This document shows, piece after piece, positions 37,279 through 49,617 of a stretch of DNA of 64,000 nt. The notes under the pieces are model-generated. The model searched no databases, was not told the origin of the DNA, and saw only the letters and a list, made by a program, of their open reading frames with translations. The DNA comes from Plantago major (taxonomy: Eukaryota > Streptophyta > Magnoliopsida > Lamiales > Plantaginaceae). The first letter of the stretch is position 1. The number at the start of each line of letters is the position of its first letter. The stretch is taken from the NCBI GenBank assembly GCA_026545765.1, contig CM048841.1:96491352-96555351 (forward strand). Direction: 5' to 3'. The position numbers and the translations under genes are program-made.

Positions 37279-40200
37279 CTACAGGATTTCTCGCTGTTTC
37301 ATCGGCAACCTCTTCTTGGTACGAGTTGGTAGTTGATTTGTCCTTATGAACGTTTCAACTCGAGCGGGCTTGTATGTGTATCGCCGCCAACCAAATTTAT
37401 CGCGTTTTAGGCTTGGATATTCAATGAACATCACTTGACGTGCCTGATCTGCCAAGATAAAAGGTTCGTACTTAGTACGGTACCTCCTCCTATGGTTAAT
37501 CTCAACCATTTGATATTGCTCGTACACCCTCGTACCATTTTGACCGGTCATACCAATGACATCAAATGAGCAGTTCTTTTCAGAGGCACACCGGCATATT
37601 CAAGCCTCACAATTCGTTTAAGTTTTCCATAGAAATCAAACAAATCATCACCTCCATTTTGATCAGCCCCTTTCACACACACCCCACAATTGCTAGTAGA
37701 CTTGGACGTGTCAGAATCCATTGTGTGAAATCTAAGACCATTTACTATACGATGGAAAACGGATACTCATTGAATGGCCCTCCGCTAAAGGCGTAAGTAA
37801 GGACATGTGACTTAGTTTGCGGGATCTGGACATAATCCCGAACCAATCAGAAATTCAATTGAAAACTTCTTCAAGCGGTTCTTCAAGTGTGTCATCCGCC
37901 ATATTTGGATCCATCTTGACAACGCTTTTGAAAACGCCAGTGGACATGATGACATGATTAGATAGTAGTTAGAAGTTCAAATTTATGTGTTATAATAAGT
38001 AAGCTGCTCACCTAGCAAAGATCTTCATAAATTCATCAACTTCAGCACAATTCGAGAGGACATAATAGTGGGCTGCCTTCACCTCCTTATCTGTCAGCCA
38101 TTCTGTATTCCTTTCGCCCATAGGTCTACCTGAGATCCTAAATATTGAAAGTGTAACTTCATCATCCTTTTGAACTTCATACGTGTCTGCATTTCTGGCC
38201 GGTCTAGATGCCTTAGTGGGCACGTGGTCTCCAAAGTAATAGCTGCAAAAGATGGCAGCTTCCTGTCTCACGTATGCATTGGCCATCGACCCTCAGCTTA
38301 CCTTTGTTCTTGCATTTCTTCAATTTTCCCAAATACCTGTAAGTTGTATATATATTTAGGTAAGATAATGTTCCTTCAAAAATAAGAACATTTTACGTAA
38401 ATGGATGCCTTTATTACACACCTCTCGAATGGATACATCCATCGATACTGAACCGGTCCAGCAAGTCTCGCTTCATGTGGGAGGTGAACCGGCAAGTGCT
38501 CCATAGAATCAAAGAAGCTCGGTGGAAAGATACGCTCAAGCTTGCATAGAATCAATGGTATGTTGCTTTCAAGATTTGCTAACACTTCATCCTCAAGCAC
38601 CCTTGAGCATAAATTCTTGAAAAATAAGCTCAAATCGAGAGCGCTCCATATAAACTTAGGTAGTAGTTCTCGAAATGCAAGGGAGAAGCCTCTCCATGAA
38701 CATATGGCAATCGTGGCTCTTCATCCCATACATCTTTGTCTTCTTCAAATCCACTGACCTCCCAAGTTCGATGCATAACCGTCGGGAACTTCAATCCCTC
38801 ACCCAATCAAACAAATTGTTCCTAGCTTCAATGTCAATTGTAGGTGCCTTGGGCCACAGTCCCTTATCATTCCGCTTTGTCAACTCCGGCCTATTACAAA
38901 ATGTATCCAACTCAGATCTAGATTTAAATGTATCCTTTGTTTTCCCTGTAATGTTGCAAATCGTGTTGAAGCAGTTTTCGAACACGTTCTTCTCAATGTG
39001 CATGAAATCCAAGATGTGACGGATAAGAAGAGTGCTCCAATAAGGCAAGTCCCAGAAGATGCTTCTCTTCTTCCATCCACAATTTTTGCTAATTTTATCG
39101 TTATGCTTCTCCGACCCAAGTTCGCCATTTCATAAGACCCAGCCTTTCTATCTCTGCAAGTATATGTGCACCAGTAAGTTTTGTCGGGGGCCCTTTCATT
39201 TCTACTCGACCCTTCAAGAATTGAGTCTTGTTCTTCCTGAACGGATGATCTTTTGGTAGAAACCTACGATGATCAAACCAACATTCCTTTCCGCTCTCCT
39301 TCAGTCTAAATGCACTACTGTCGTCCAAACAATGTGGACAAGCATTAAAGCCCGGGGTTTTCCTTCCAGATAGCATGGAGTAAGCTGGAAAATCACTCAC
39401 GGTCCACAATAGTGTTGCTCTCAAGTTGAAGTTCTTCTTCGTTGACACATCATATGCTGGGATACCTTTTTCCCACAACTCGATCAGCTCCTTGATTAGG
39501 GGCTACAAGAACACATCCACCTTACATCTCCGGATCATATGGACCGGGCACCAAAGCAGTCAAGAAGATGAACGGTTCCTTCATGCACTCACCGGGGCGG
39601 GTTATGCGGTGTCAAGATAATCGCCAACAAGAGTACTTCCGGTCACTTCCAAAGGGGTTAAAACCATCCGTACAAAGGCCCAATCGTAATTTCTAGGCTC
39701 CGATGCAAACTCCGGATAGCTCTCGTCGAAGTGTTTCCATGCAGGTGAGTCTGATGGATGCTCCATTCTACCCTCTACCGGGATTACTCTCTCCTTGTGC
39801 CACCGCATTTTATCAGCACAAGCACTTGAAGCGTACAACCTTTTCAAACGAGGTGCTAGAGGGAAATACCACATTTTCTTATGTGGGAGATTTTTCTTCT
39901 GACGTTTCTTTGAGGCGCCCTCCTTGTAACGCTTGTACCGGTCCTTACCACAGAACTTGCACTTCAGTAGATCTTTATCCTCCTCCCAATAAATCATGCA
40001 CATACCCTCACAACAATCTATGGTTTCCATGGGCAACCCCATCCCTCGCATCTTTTTCTTCGCCTGGTAAAAGTTGGTGGGAACTAGGTTTGGTTCTGGA
40101 CAAAGCTCCGACATTACTTGTACCCATTCATTGAAGCTCGATTCAGATTGCTGGCCATTAGCCTTATAACTCATTAGCCGAGCCAACAATGACAATTCGG

Positions 40201-40718
40201 TGCTTACACCGGATAAACCGGCTTCTGCGGATTCCATCAAGTCGAAGAAGACGATCCTCGAGATTCGGAGGCTCCGCATCCCCTCGATTCTTGGATCCAC
40301 GGTGTCCATGAACTCTGGACCCGCAATATCATATACCATTTGCTCAACCCGTTCATGATCATTATTAGCATCAGATGTAGAAGTATTTTGAGTACTTCCC
40401 ATCACAGTTTCATGTTTTCTTTTACGCTTCCCCAAATTCTCATAATCCATGAACGGCTTGTATGTCTCACCATGAGAAGTCCATACGTCATACTCACCTA
40501 AACCCTTACGTTTCAAGTGTTCCACTACCGTTTCTGGAGGTAAAAATTGCTTATTTCTACATTTATACTGGGTGCAAGGGCACTTCATCATCCCCCCCAC
40601 TCAAACAATTAGTCTGTGTCAGTGCAAATGTAACGAATGCATCAACTCCTTCCACAAAACTAGGTAAAACTCTGCCATTAACTATCCTTTGGTACATCCA
40701 TGAACGATCGGTGTTCAT
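37279..40718 (-). pseudogene. CACTA TNP2-like transposase (TnpD)
   Basis: The N-terminal Transposase-associated domain starts near 40718 (DRSWMYQRIVNGRVLPSFVE) and continues after a frame change as MKCPCTQYKCRNKQFLPPET. The main Transposase_21 body follows at 40600-39602 (CCEGMCMIYWEEDKDLLKCK, RLKRLYASSACADKMRWH) and 39478-39101 (LWTVSDFPAYSMLSGRKTPG). Then come 39048-38791 (ILDFMHIEKNVFENCFNTIC), a DUF4218-like piece at 38633-38376 (MEHLPVHLPHEARLAGPVQY) and a DUF4216-like piece at 37551-37279 (YEQYQMVEIN). This enzyme cuts the element's ends. Several frame changes and stops divide the body; some separations may be introns. Confidence 0.85.
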
Positions 40719-41639
40719 TGGATGATTATATAACCTGACACGTTTGAATTGATTAGATCGTATTTTTTCAACTCGATTCCCATTTCCCCATTTCTTGCAT
40801 GTTATAAAGTTTTTGTCTCTTACCAAAATTCCCATTACAAATAAAGCATTCCAACCCTTTAATGCGAATTTATAAATTATAAATTACATGCATTTTACGA
40901 ATGTAATCACCAAATTATATTAACACAATTCATTAATTAAATTCTCATAATTTATAATCTAGTACATGTATAAATTTATCAAATGAAACAATTGCAAATC
41001 TTAATTAACATACTTAACATACTTAAATCAAAACTACGACATACTTAACATTATACTAATTAACAATTCAAATAATTTCACATCTCAAAGTTAATTAAAC
41101 ATACAATTACAATTGCTTAAATTAGTCTAAATTAACTAAATTTTCCAAATATGTCAAAAAGTTAGGGTTTCAAAACGAGGTACTAAATCTTCATAATTTT
41201 ACTAAATATACACCAATATCAAATTAATTAAAAGTCCAACATACTTACAAACATACTATACTAAAAATTCAAATTCACAATCAATATATATCAATTGCAC
41301 ATCTCAAAGGTAAAACATTACCTAATTACATCTAAACTAAGTACTATATACTCTCCATTTACATTCAATTGCTCAAATTAGTCCAAAGTAACAAAATTCC
41401 CAAATATAAAAAATTAGGGTTTACCTTCGAATTCGGATAAATGAGCGGATGGAATTTGAAATTGACGGCACAATTGACCTCCTTGATTCACGAGCTTCGA
41501 ATGTACACGAAGAATTGACAAAATGGTTGAGATTTGGACCGGAATGGCTTTGGGCGAAATAAGGAGAAGAAAGGAAGAAGAATGAGGAAGAAGAGAAAAT
41601 GGGGAAGAAGCATTCTGCTTCCCGTAGAAAACAGGAAAT

Positions 41640-41991
41640 CTAGCGACGGATAACCTATCCGTCGCTAATAACGACGGATAAGCCTATCCGTCGCTAGAGT
41701 TCCAGTTTCTTTTAAAAAAAAAAAAAATTTCCCTTTTTTTTTTTCTTGGTCAAAGGATCTAGCGACGGATGGATTATCCGTCGCTAGGTTTAACGACGGA
41801 TACGACTATCCGTCGTTAACTAAAGACGGATAAGCCTATCCGTCGTTATGTTTAACGACGGATAGGCTTATCCGTCGTTAAAACTAGCGACGGAATTTAT
41901 CCGTCGCTAGAGCTAGCGATTCGTCGCTAGCTAGAGACGGATAGATTCCGTCGCTATTCTTCCGTGGCTATTAACAGGCTTTCTTGTAGTG
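41640..41991. repeat. CACTA right terminal and subterminal repeats
   Basis: At least ten copies of AGCGACGGATA or its complement, several in inverted pairs such as TAACGACGGATACGACTATCC, then the terminal TTCTTGTAGTG at 41981-41991. Confidence 0.88.
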
Positions 41992-42631
41992 AATAAAATT
42001 CAGGAAACCAAATAAAATAATGAACAAACTGTTCAAATTGATATTACTCTGGCCTACCATAAACGTATGATTGAAGATTTCAGAATTTGTTAGGCTCAAG
42101 AGAAAAACTTTTCGGATCCAGGTCACCAAGAATCGATCAAATAGCATTTGGAACAACTTGCTGATACACAAAGATTGCAACTATTAGTATATCTTTTACG
42201 TAGAATTGTAATGAACTTCATGATAGTTGAACTGACCAGAAAAAAGAAGGGACCAAATTGGAGCATGAATTAATGGCAACGAAGAACATCAACCGGATTT
42301 TGATATGCATAGGAATGAGCAAGAAGCCTGGAAGATGCCTTGTATGGATACGACTTGTGGAGGGATCGACAAAACGTCAAAACCTATTGGCCGTATAAAT
42401 CTCATAATGAATTCTGGAGGTGTGCTAATTCACAGAATAATTGATAGGGTTATTTATAAAAGTTGCATGCGTTCTTTCTTCTTGAATTTATGTGGTTGTA
42501 GGCGAAAATTTTGGCACTTTTTTGGTAAACTAAATGCTACACCAAATTAATTATTACTTAATTAAATTAGCACTGCAATTAAGACAATAATGATGAATTT
42601 TATTTATGAACAATCTTACGTACGTGTATAC

Positions 42632-42706
<75 letters not shown>

Positions 42707-43535
42707 AAATTTTAAATTTTATTGTAATACTACTTAAAGTATGGATCTTTTTTCCCAGGAAATATTATTCCCGCTTGGTAGACCAAATAGGCTTACTCAT
42801 TAATTACGTGAGATTCTAACCCTTATTACTTACTAAATAAAAGAGGGGTCTTTATGAAATCATGAGCTGGTATAAATAGAATAAAAGAAGTAGAGGTTAG
42901 TAAGAAACTCTTTGTTTGTATAGGAAAGATCAGTGGAAATTTAACTCTCTCTTTCAGGAAGTTAATGGAATGGAGGGGAATAGTATAAGAAAAGATTTCT
43001 TTTCTTTGATATAATTATTTTAATTTTTTTAGTCAAACAAATACAAAAAATTGAAAGAAATTCTCTCATTTTATCTTGGCTTGAGTCCTATACAAAATGG
43101 ATGGAATAAAAACTGATCTTTTATATATATAGATTATTAATTATTTTCGATATTTTTAGTTATTACCGAACCGTGATAAAAAAAATTGATATAAAACCTA
43201 ATCGAAAATTAAATTCGGTTCCATTTAGCTTCTTTGGATCGAAAATTAAATTGGAAATGAACACCCCGTCGACGTGTATGCAACTAACCTGTGTTTCCTT
43301 TCTGAGATCGAAAATATTACTAGTGTTGACAGTTATTCACGGTTATTCAGTTTCCGTCTTTAACTCTCTCTACACACATGATTTTTACCTTGTTTGGGTA
43401 TAATTTTTCCAGATTCCACCCAAAACCTAGAGATACAATTGAGTAATTGACTGCAAACAAGTTCACAATCACCATCATCGACAGAGTTTTTCTGTAAAGA
43501 AAGCATCTTTCTACCGTTCAAGAAAACACCAAAAG
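41992..43535. other. Intergenic region upstream of YrdC gene
   Basis: No gene is recognised. It contains a microsatellite (42634-42704) and AT-rich sequence. The last ~120 bases before 43536 are the probable 5' leader. Confidence 0.5.
42632..42704. repeat. (GT)n(TA)n microsatellite
   Basis: GTGTGTGTGTGTGT passes directly into about 28 TA units. A likely polymorphic marker site. Confidence 0.97.
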
Positions 43536-45540
43536 ATGAAAACTTTAGCTCCAACTAAGCTCACCCACTCCCAAAAGCTGCCAACCATCGTCTTTGCCAC
43601 TTTGCTACACTCCCAAGGTGATATTCTTGGTAATGGTAATCGCATTATGCTTATTCGTGGCTGCACTCCATGTGTTTGTTAAAATGCCTACTTGAATTTT
43701 TAGCAGGTAAACATGCGCAGAAGTTTAGTTTTCGGGGCATGTTGCAGAATCGGGGGAATGTTAGGCGTGTCTGCGTGAATAGTGTGACATGGAGTTTGGA
43801 AAGGGGGAAGGAAAACAATGTGGAAAATGTTATGATGAGCTTGGTGCGGCCTGCTACAGAGGATTATGAGGATGAGGCGATTAAGGCCGTGAAGGGTGGG
43901 AGTGTGATTGCTGTGCCTACGGATACGCTCTATGGGTTCGCTTGTGATGCTTGGTATGTTCCTCGAAACTAACTTCTTTCAGCATTTGTATTGTAGGATG
44001 TATGGGTTCTAGAGCTAATGTGGATATTGAAGACTAGAGTAAGTTTGGTAGTACGTGAGGGAGACTTTGGTTGTAACTTCAAGTTAATGAAGTAGTGTCA
44101 AATTCGTGTGTTGCTCAGATGTGGGAATGCCACTTCAATGGTTTGTTCGATATACAAGAATATCTAAGCATGCTGTGTCCCAACCCCTAACATTACATTG
44201 CAGTGCATAGTTTGCAATTGAAACATATTCAAGTATATCTAATGGTTAGGGACAGTATTTCGTATTTCTTATGTGTGATTTCACTGATGGCTATATTGTA
44301 CACTAGTTTGTCTTGGCGGATAGTACACCTAAGTTACTCCTTTATATATTCGTTTTCCTTTTCGAATGGCTTTTGTTGCATACTTTGCAATTGAAATTCC
44401 ATAATCAAGTATTTAAAGGTTAGGGACAGTATTTCTTATGAGAGTGATTTTGCTGATTAGTTCACTTAGAGGAAAGGGATTTTGGCCATTTAATTTTTAT
44501 TGAATCACTATCTGCGTGCCCACATCCTTCACGTGAAATAGATGTTAAATGAGCTTCATGTGATTCCCATTGCAAGTTTGCAACTAAAATGATGCAAACA
44601 CATTCTTTGTGAAATATTACATCTGTATGAATGGACTTAAATGTATATTGTTTATTTCATTGCATACTTCAGCTCGATGGCGGCAGTTTCCAGAATTTAT
44701 CAGATTAAAGGCCGTGAAGCTACAAAACCTCTTGCGATTTGTGTTGGGGATGTTCAGGACATAAAACGGTTTGCTATGACCGACCATTTACCTCGTGGAT
44801 TGCTTCATTCTCTTCTCCCAGGACCCGTAACTGTGGTGCTAAGACGAGGTTTGTGAAGTCTCTCAGTTTTGCAATATGATACAGGAGAGTCAAGTATCCT
44901 CGAGAAATATTTGATACAGGTATTATTACTGCGATGTGTCCTAAAGTTTTCATTTTATATGATACAGGAGAGTCAAGTATCCTCGAGAAATCTTTAAACC
45001 CCGAGGTGGAAAGCATAGGAGTTAGGGTACCTGACTCTGATTTTATTAGAGCAGTTGCCCGTGGTTCTGGGAGTGCGTTGGCCCTCACAAGTGCAAACCT
45101 CAGTGGTAATCCTAGCAGTGTAGATGTCAAAGATTTTTGGAACCTCTGGCAACATTGTGCATACGTCTATGATGGCGGTGTGCTTCCTGCAGGGCGTGCA
45201 GGATCAACTGTAGTGGATCTTACTGTGCTAGGGAGATACAAGATTATAAGGCCTGGGAGGTAAATATATATAGTATTTCAAAACTAAAGCTATTTCATGA
45301 ATTCATCTCCATTATGATATAGCTGGGATTATAAACACAATAGACTAACTTCTAGTATGTCTAGCATTAATCCTACAAGTAGAGTTCTGGTCCAAACCAG
45401 TACAATGACATTTCTAAAAGTTGAAGGTTAGAAAACACCTCTGATATGTGATTTTTTTTTTTTTTTTTAACAGTGCCATGCTCGAAACAGTTGAAATACT
45501 CAAGAGGCATTCTCTAGTAGCTGACACTGGTGCTGATTGA
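43536..45540 (+). CDS. YRDC: YrdC/Sua5 threonylcarbamoyl-AMP synthase
   Basis: Makes threonylcarbamoyl-AMP from Thr, bicarbonate and ATP, the first step of t6A modification at position 37 of ANN-decoding tRNAs. Five exons join in frame to 287 residues: 43536-43617, 43707-43953, 44673-44848, 44968-45259, 45474-45540. After an N-terminal extension of about 80 residues (Thr/Ser/Arg-rich, possibly an organelle presequence), the YrdC fold shows AVKGGSVIAVPTDTLYGFAC, IYQIKGREATKPLAICVGD (KxR...KPL nucleotide-binding motif), LLPGPVTVVLRRG, ESIGVRVPD and LALTSANLSG (SxN motif). No Sua5 C-terminal domain is present, as in Arabidopsis At5g60590. The acceptor of intron 3 is duplicated; the proximal copy would leave a 36-base intron, so the distal one is used here. 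Confidence 0.93.
44876..44996. repeat. Duplicated 3' splice-site region in YrdC intron 3
   Basis: ATATGATACAGGAGAGTCAA and the following CCTCGAGAAAT occur at about 44874-44909 and again at 44957-44992, 83 bases apart. The second copy supplies the acceptor and first codons of exon 4; the first is a decoy acceptor inside the intron. Confidence 0.9.
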
Positions 45541-46984
45541 CAAGATCACTGACGCGGTGAGGCCCTACCATAATACCATAGAAAGCAAAGCTCGTTGAAT
45601 CTCGCAGCTAATCTGGGGAACTTCGGCTGTGTTGCATTACGTGCAAACAAGGAGTAGTATTTATGCATTAGTTTGTGATTGTCTTGCAATCTGAATCTGG
45701 TATTTGCCTCTTCTGAAAAAGAGAGAAAGCTAGCTATATTCAAGGCATTCTGTGCGAATAGTTTCCACTTCACCTGTTCATATTTTTGGATCATATTTTT
45801 GGATATGCTTATACAGTGGAAACTCTTTTCATGCTCCTAGTTGAGTGATTGTGCATTAAACTATGGAGTCCGTAAATTGTTCGTTGTGGTATCGTACATA
45901 TTAAAAAATCCATACTCCCTCCGTCCCGGAGAACTTCATACATTAAGGTTAGCGCGCAGTTTTATGCGAAAAGTTAAAGTAATGATAGAATATAAAAAAA
46001 GTGGGAAAAAGTGTACTTTTAGTGGCAAAATGGGTAATTTGAGTGTAAAGTTGAGATTGTTTATTATTTGTTAGGTGTAGAAATTTTTTTGGTAGAATGT
46101 ATGAAGTTACCATGACCATTAAAAATGAAAACGTAAGTATGAGATTTTATGAGTATCACATAAATACGTATGTTCTGAATATGAGTAAAGATCATAACTC
46201 TTCACCTTTGCATACTCAATTCAAGTATAGAGTATAATTTACACTAATACGGTGTGTTCATACTAATGCGGTATGTCTACTACTATTGTTTAGGAAAATC
46301 ACATATTTCACGAAAACTACAAAGATACACATTCTCCCATACAATGGCATGGGAGTATTATTATTATATAACTATTCAACAAGTATAAAAGAATTCATGG
46401 AGATTTTAACCGGAAAAAGGGCAAAATAACTCCAAGTCATAGCAGTTATAAGTACTTTATCTCTATACATTCAATCCATTGCCCTGAAAATTAGGAGCCA
46501 TCACAATCAAAGATGGCTGCCATATAAACATCCACCAAATTGCTTTATGGCAATCACATCCAAATTCAACATATGTGCCTCACAGGACAAAAGGACCCAA
46601 TGATTTATACAAGTATTGGGGAGAAAAACCAAATTCTCATCTACATATCACCGATCACGATATATGAATGAATCGCAAAGACTCTGGATAGCAAAATACT
46701 GATTGAACGGAAATTGACATGTTCTTCCACCACGGTTCATTCGCTTCCAATTCAGCTCTTCGAATCCAGAATGAACTCCCCCACCATCTGTTTTTGGAAT
46801 AACTTCTAACAAATCTGACTTACATTATGCAAAGGAGAAATAAACACCCTCGAACAGAAAGCATCACCACCTCTTCGAAGCACTTACCATGGTAGTAGGG
46901 AACGCGCAGTTCGAACAAATCATCAAGTTGTCATCACCGCACCCCTCTCTCCTTCACATTTTCTATGGAAACAAATTCCCCCCT
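45541..46984. other. Region between convergent YrdC and LARP genes
   Basis: Contains YrdC 3' UTR, a family B MITE from 45913, then AT-rich sequence. No gene is seen. Confidence 0.55.
45913..46143 (+). mobile_element. Stowaway-like MITE, family B copy 2
   Basis: TACTCCCTCCGTCCCGGAGA and the next ~150 bases (ACTTCATACATTAAGGTTAG...) are almost the same as 32099-32250. The right end is degraded, so its boundary is approximate. Confidence 0.82.
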
Positions 46985-47142
46985 CTTTTTTTCTATCTTT
47001 TTCACTTTTTCATTTTTTTTTTTTTGTTTTTGGTTTTTTTTTTTTTTTGGTTTTTTCTTTTTCTTTTTTTTTTTTTTTTTTTTGCTTTTTGCTTTTTTTT
47101 TCTTTTTTCCAATTTTTTTGTTTTTTTTTTCTTTTTTTTTGG
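46985..47142. repeat. Long poly-T/TC tract
   Basis: About 160 bases of T with scattered C and G. On the transcript strand of the LARP gene it is an A-rich tract starting about 20 bases after the stop codon. Confidence 0.95.
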
Positions 47143-47161
47143 TTTGCATGTATGTACCTAT

Positions 47162-49557
47162 CTATGTAGCTTTACTCTGGCGAGTTATCCATCTAGCCCA
47201 GTCTGTTTTGCGCCTTAATTTATCACCCTGCAAAAGAATTGGATAAAAGTATTCAATAAATATGGAGAGAACATAAGTCGGTTAGATGGAATAAAGCATT
47301 TACTAATAATTATGGACAGTAAACCTATATAGGAAAGGATGTGAGGTGTAACTTGTAATGCATAGAAATTGTTGGGATACGAAAATCTAGTAGAGTGGAA
47401 TATGCAAAAATTTTATGCTGTACAAGGCCAGGACATATGTATCACCTGTACTTCCACGGCATTGGAGGCTCGTAGAGTCTCCATAATAAGTTGGACGTTT
47501 TCTGTCAGCTGTTTTACCTATAATGACACAGAATAAGTGAAAACTAAGAAACGTCGCATAACAGAATATTATCATATAACAAGTAAGAAATAGCACTACC
47601 ATTGCATCTATGTTAGCCCCTAATTACATACACGTCAACAAATCTAGCATATTGATGACAAACACTTCCTTTTTCCATTAGAGCTTTTTGTCACATCCAA
47701 ACTAGTAGTGTTATTTAAATATCAATAAGCTTAATAAGAAACGTTTAGTTTAGTCTGCCATTTAATTACTTTTTTCCTAAAATCAGAATCTCTATTTAAC
47801 AACCTTCATCGTATGGAGCTTTTGTCAACTTTTGCAGTAACTAGTAAGTGATCTAAATTGAGCCTATTTCCGCAATTGATAGTGTCACTCTCCCTAACAT
47901 ATTAATTCCCATTTCCGACAATGTCTACAACCCATGGATATGTGCTTTTAGCATATCTAATAGCTCCAGACACATAAACTAAACGTTACCTTATTCTAGA
48001 TCACCTTTAATAGTAACCATTATTAGTAAATGGACTAAAGGAAAGAAGGGAAACAGTTCAATAACATAAATAGAACTTTCCTTTCCAACATACCTTCGGG
48101 AATCCAGCTACCAAGCTAATTGGAATCCATCCCTCGCCGTCCATTTGATTTCGCAAAAACCAGTCCTTCACTAAGTTATCATCGCTGAAAAGTACAAAAT
48201 AAAATAAGGAATTAGAATCTTGTAGAGTGATCAATAAACAAGTTAAGTATATACTAATACCTGAAGTAGTATTCTATCTGTTTCAATATCTGCAAAGACA
48301 AGTCCGGATCGGGCATGGGGAAAGGCATTTGAGGAATCATAGTCACCGGGCGCGATTGAAAATCAGGCAAGTGTCCAGGCATAACAAAAAAAGGTTGTCC
48401 TGCGAAATTCATCCTGACAAATTAACATGCAACATTTTGCACAAAAATATATGCAAGTAATGTCCGAACATAATTTTAGAATAATAGTGACAAGCTTTAC
48501 CAGGATAAACCATTTGAGGGCCATGATAAACAGGGTGAACTTGATAATGAGCATAAGGAGCAGGAGCTGGACCACGAGTAGGAGGCACCCTGCCAACTTG
48601 ATGTTGTTGTTGCGAGTGGTTTTCCCTACTGCCAAAGCTTCGACTACCCAAATCCCTCCTCCTGCGATCCTGATCACGTGTGTTACCACGGTTATCCCCT
48701 CTACCATACAAGGGCCCACTATGACTCCTCCTAAAAGGTTGCTGCTCATTCCTTTGCGCTGCATTCTTGCGCAAGCCATCCACAGAAGGTTCCCCTACAG
48801 AGGAGCTTGAACCTGAATTCGATAAAACCGAAGGAGAACCTGGCGCAGACTGCACCTGAGACAAACCCCCATCAATCCACTTGCTATTAACCCCTTTGCT
48901 GTTAATCCGACCCAAATTCCCACCAACTCGGTTCACCGAGTTTTGGCGGTTTGTGCCCACATTTGTGGGACTGTGAGGTGGGGGATTAGGTTTTGGCATG
49001 CTATTAACAGGAGCTTCATTCTCTATCCCCACCTTCTTCCCCTGTGATAATCAAATCATAATCGAATCAACGACCACGAATCTCCTAAGATACGCAATCC
49101 AAATCCAATCCAATCAAATGAATAACCATTTCATCCCACATACCGAATCATACACAAAATACCAGATCACACAGGCATTACCCAACCAATAGATTCTCAA
49201 ATTCCATCAAACATGTAGAATCATACACAAAACTACAAAACCCAACGATAATGGCAAAGTCACAACATACTCACACACACCAAACTTCATCATACATTCA
49301 TACACCAATGCAAAACTTCCATCAACCATATCATATCGAACATTGAATCACACAATACACTCAATCAAACAGTAGAATCGAACCTGAGGAGGCATATTAG
49401 CAGCTGATCCGAGAGATAGGGCTTTAAAGGAATCAGACCTAGCTGGTGTACGAACAGAATCCGATAATGCAGGCCAATGCTCAGGCGATTCAGTAATCAG
49501 AGCAGCATCCACCTTGGTGGCTTCAGGTGGAGGAGCAGCAGCTTCAACATCCGTCAT
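47162..49557 (-). CDS. LARP1C: La-related protein, LARP1 group (LARP1c-like)
   Basis: RNA-binding protein with a La motif; LARP1 proteins bind poly(A)/TOP-type mRNAs and the heat-induced decay factor XRN4, and LARP1c promotes leaf senescence in Arabidopsis (literature). Six minus-strand exons join in frame: 49557-49384, 49041-48501, 48399-48261, 48184-48094, 47517-47446, 47227-47162; 360 residues. The N-terminus (TESPEHWPALSDS) and the Ser/Gly/Arg-rich middle are unstructured. The La motif begins near residue 265: DLSLQILKQIEYYFSDDNLV, KDWFLRNQMDGEGWIPI, FPKVKQL, ASNAVEVQGDKLRRK. It stops soon after, with no C-terminal DM15 repeats, as expected for the b/c type. An in-frame ATG at 49617 could add 20 residues. 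Confidence 0.92.
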
Positions 49558-49617
49558 ATTGGATCGAAAATTGACACTCTCAGAAGACTGATTGAGTGTA
49601 ATCGAACGGGATCTCAA

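Larger units (their letters stand above)
34967..41991 (-). mobile_element. CACTA (En/Spm) DNA transposon, ~7.0 kb
   Basis: The right end (41977-41991) reads, on the minus strand, CACTACAAGAAAGCC, the classic CACTA terminus. Inside both ends are dense subterminal arrays of TAGCGACGGATA / TATCCGTCGCTA words, many as head-to-head palindromes (left about 34967-35115, right about 41640-41965). The left end shares TAATAGCCACGGA with the right terminal repeat, but the outer ~17 bases do not match CACTACAAG, so that end looks altered or lost. Two genes on the minus strand, TNP2-like (TnpD) and TnpA/Transposase_24-like, complete the layout. Its coding regions contain stops and frame shifts, so it is probably non-autonomous. 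Confidence 0.9.

Noticed and set aside
42305-42550. An 81-codon frame downstream of the CACTA element
   Set aside because: No recognisable protein features and no splice or promoter context.
44849-44884. A 36-base intron in the YrdC gene using the first acceptor
   Set aside because: Too short for normal plant splicing; the duplicated acceptor downstream gives an ordinary 119-base intron in the same frame.
46889-47246. Phe-rich (and, on the other strand, Lys-rich) open frames
   Set aside because: They are translations of the poly-T tract, with no domain and no codon constraint.
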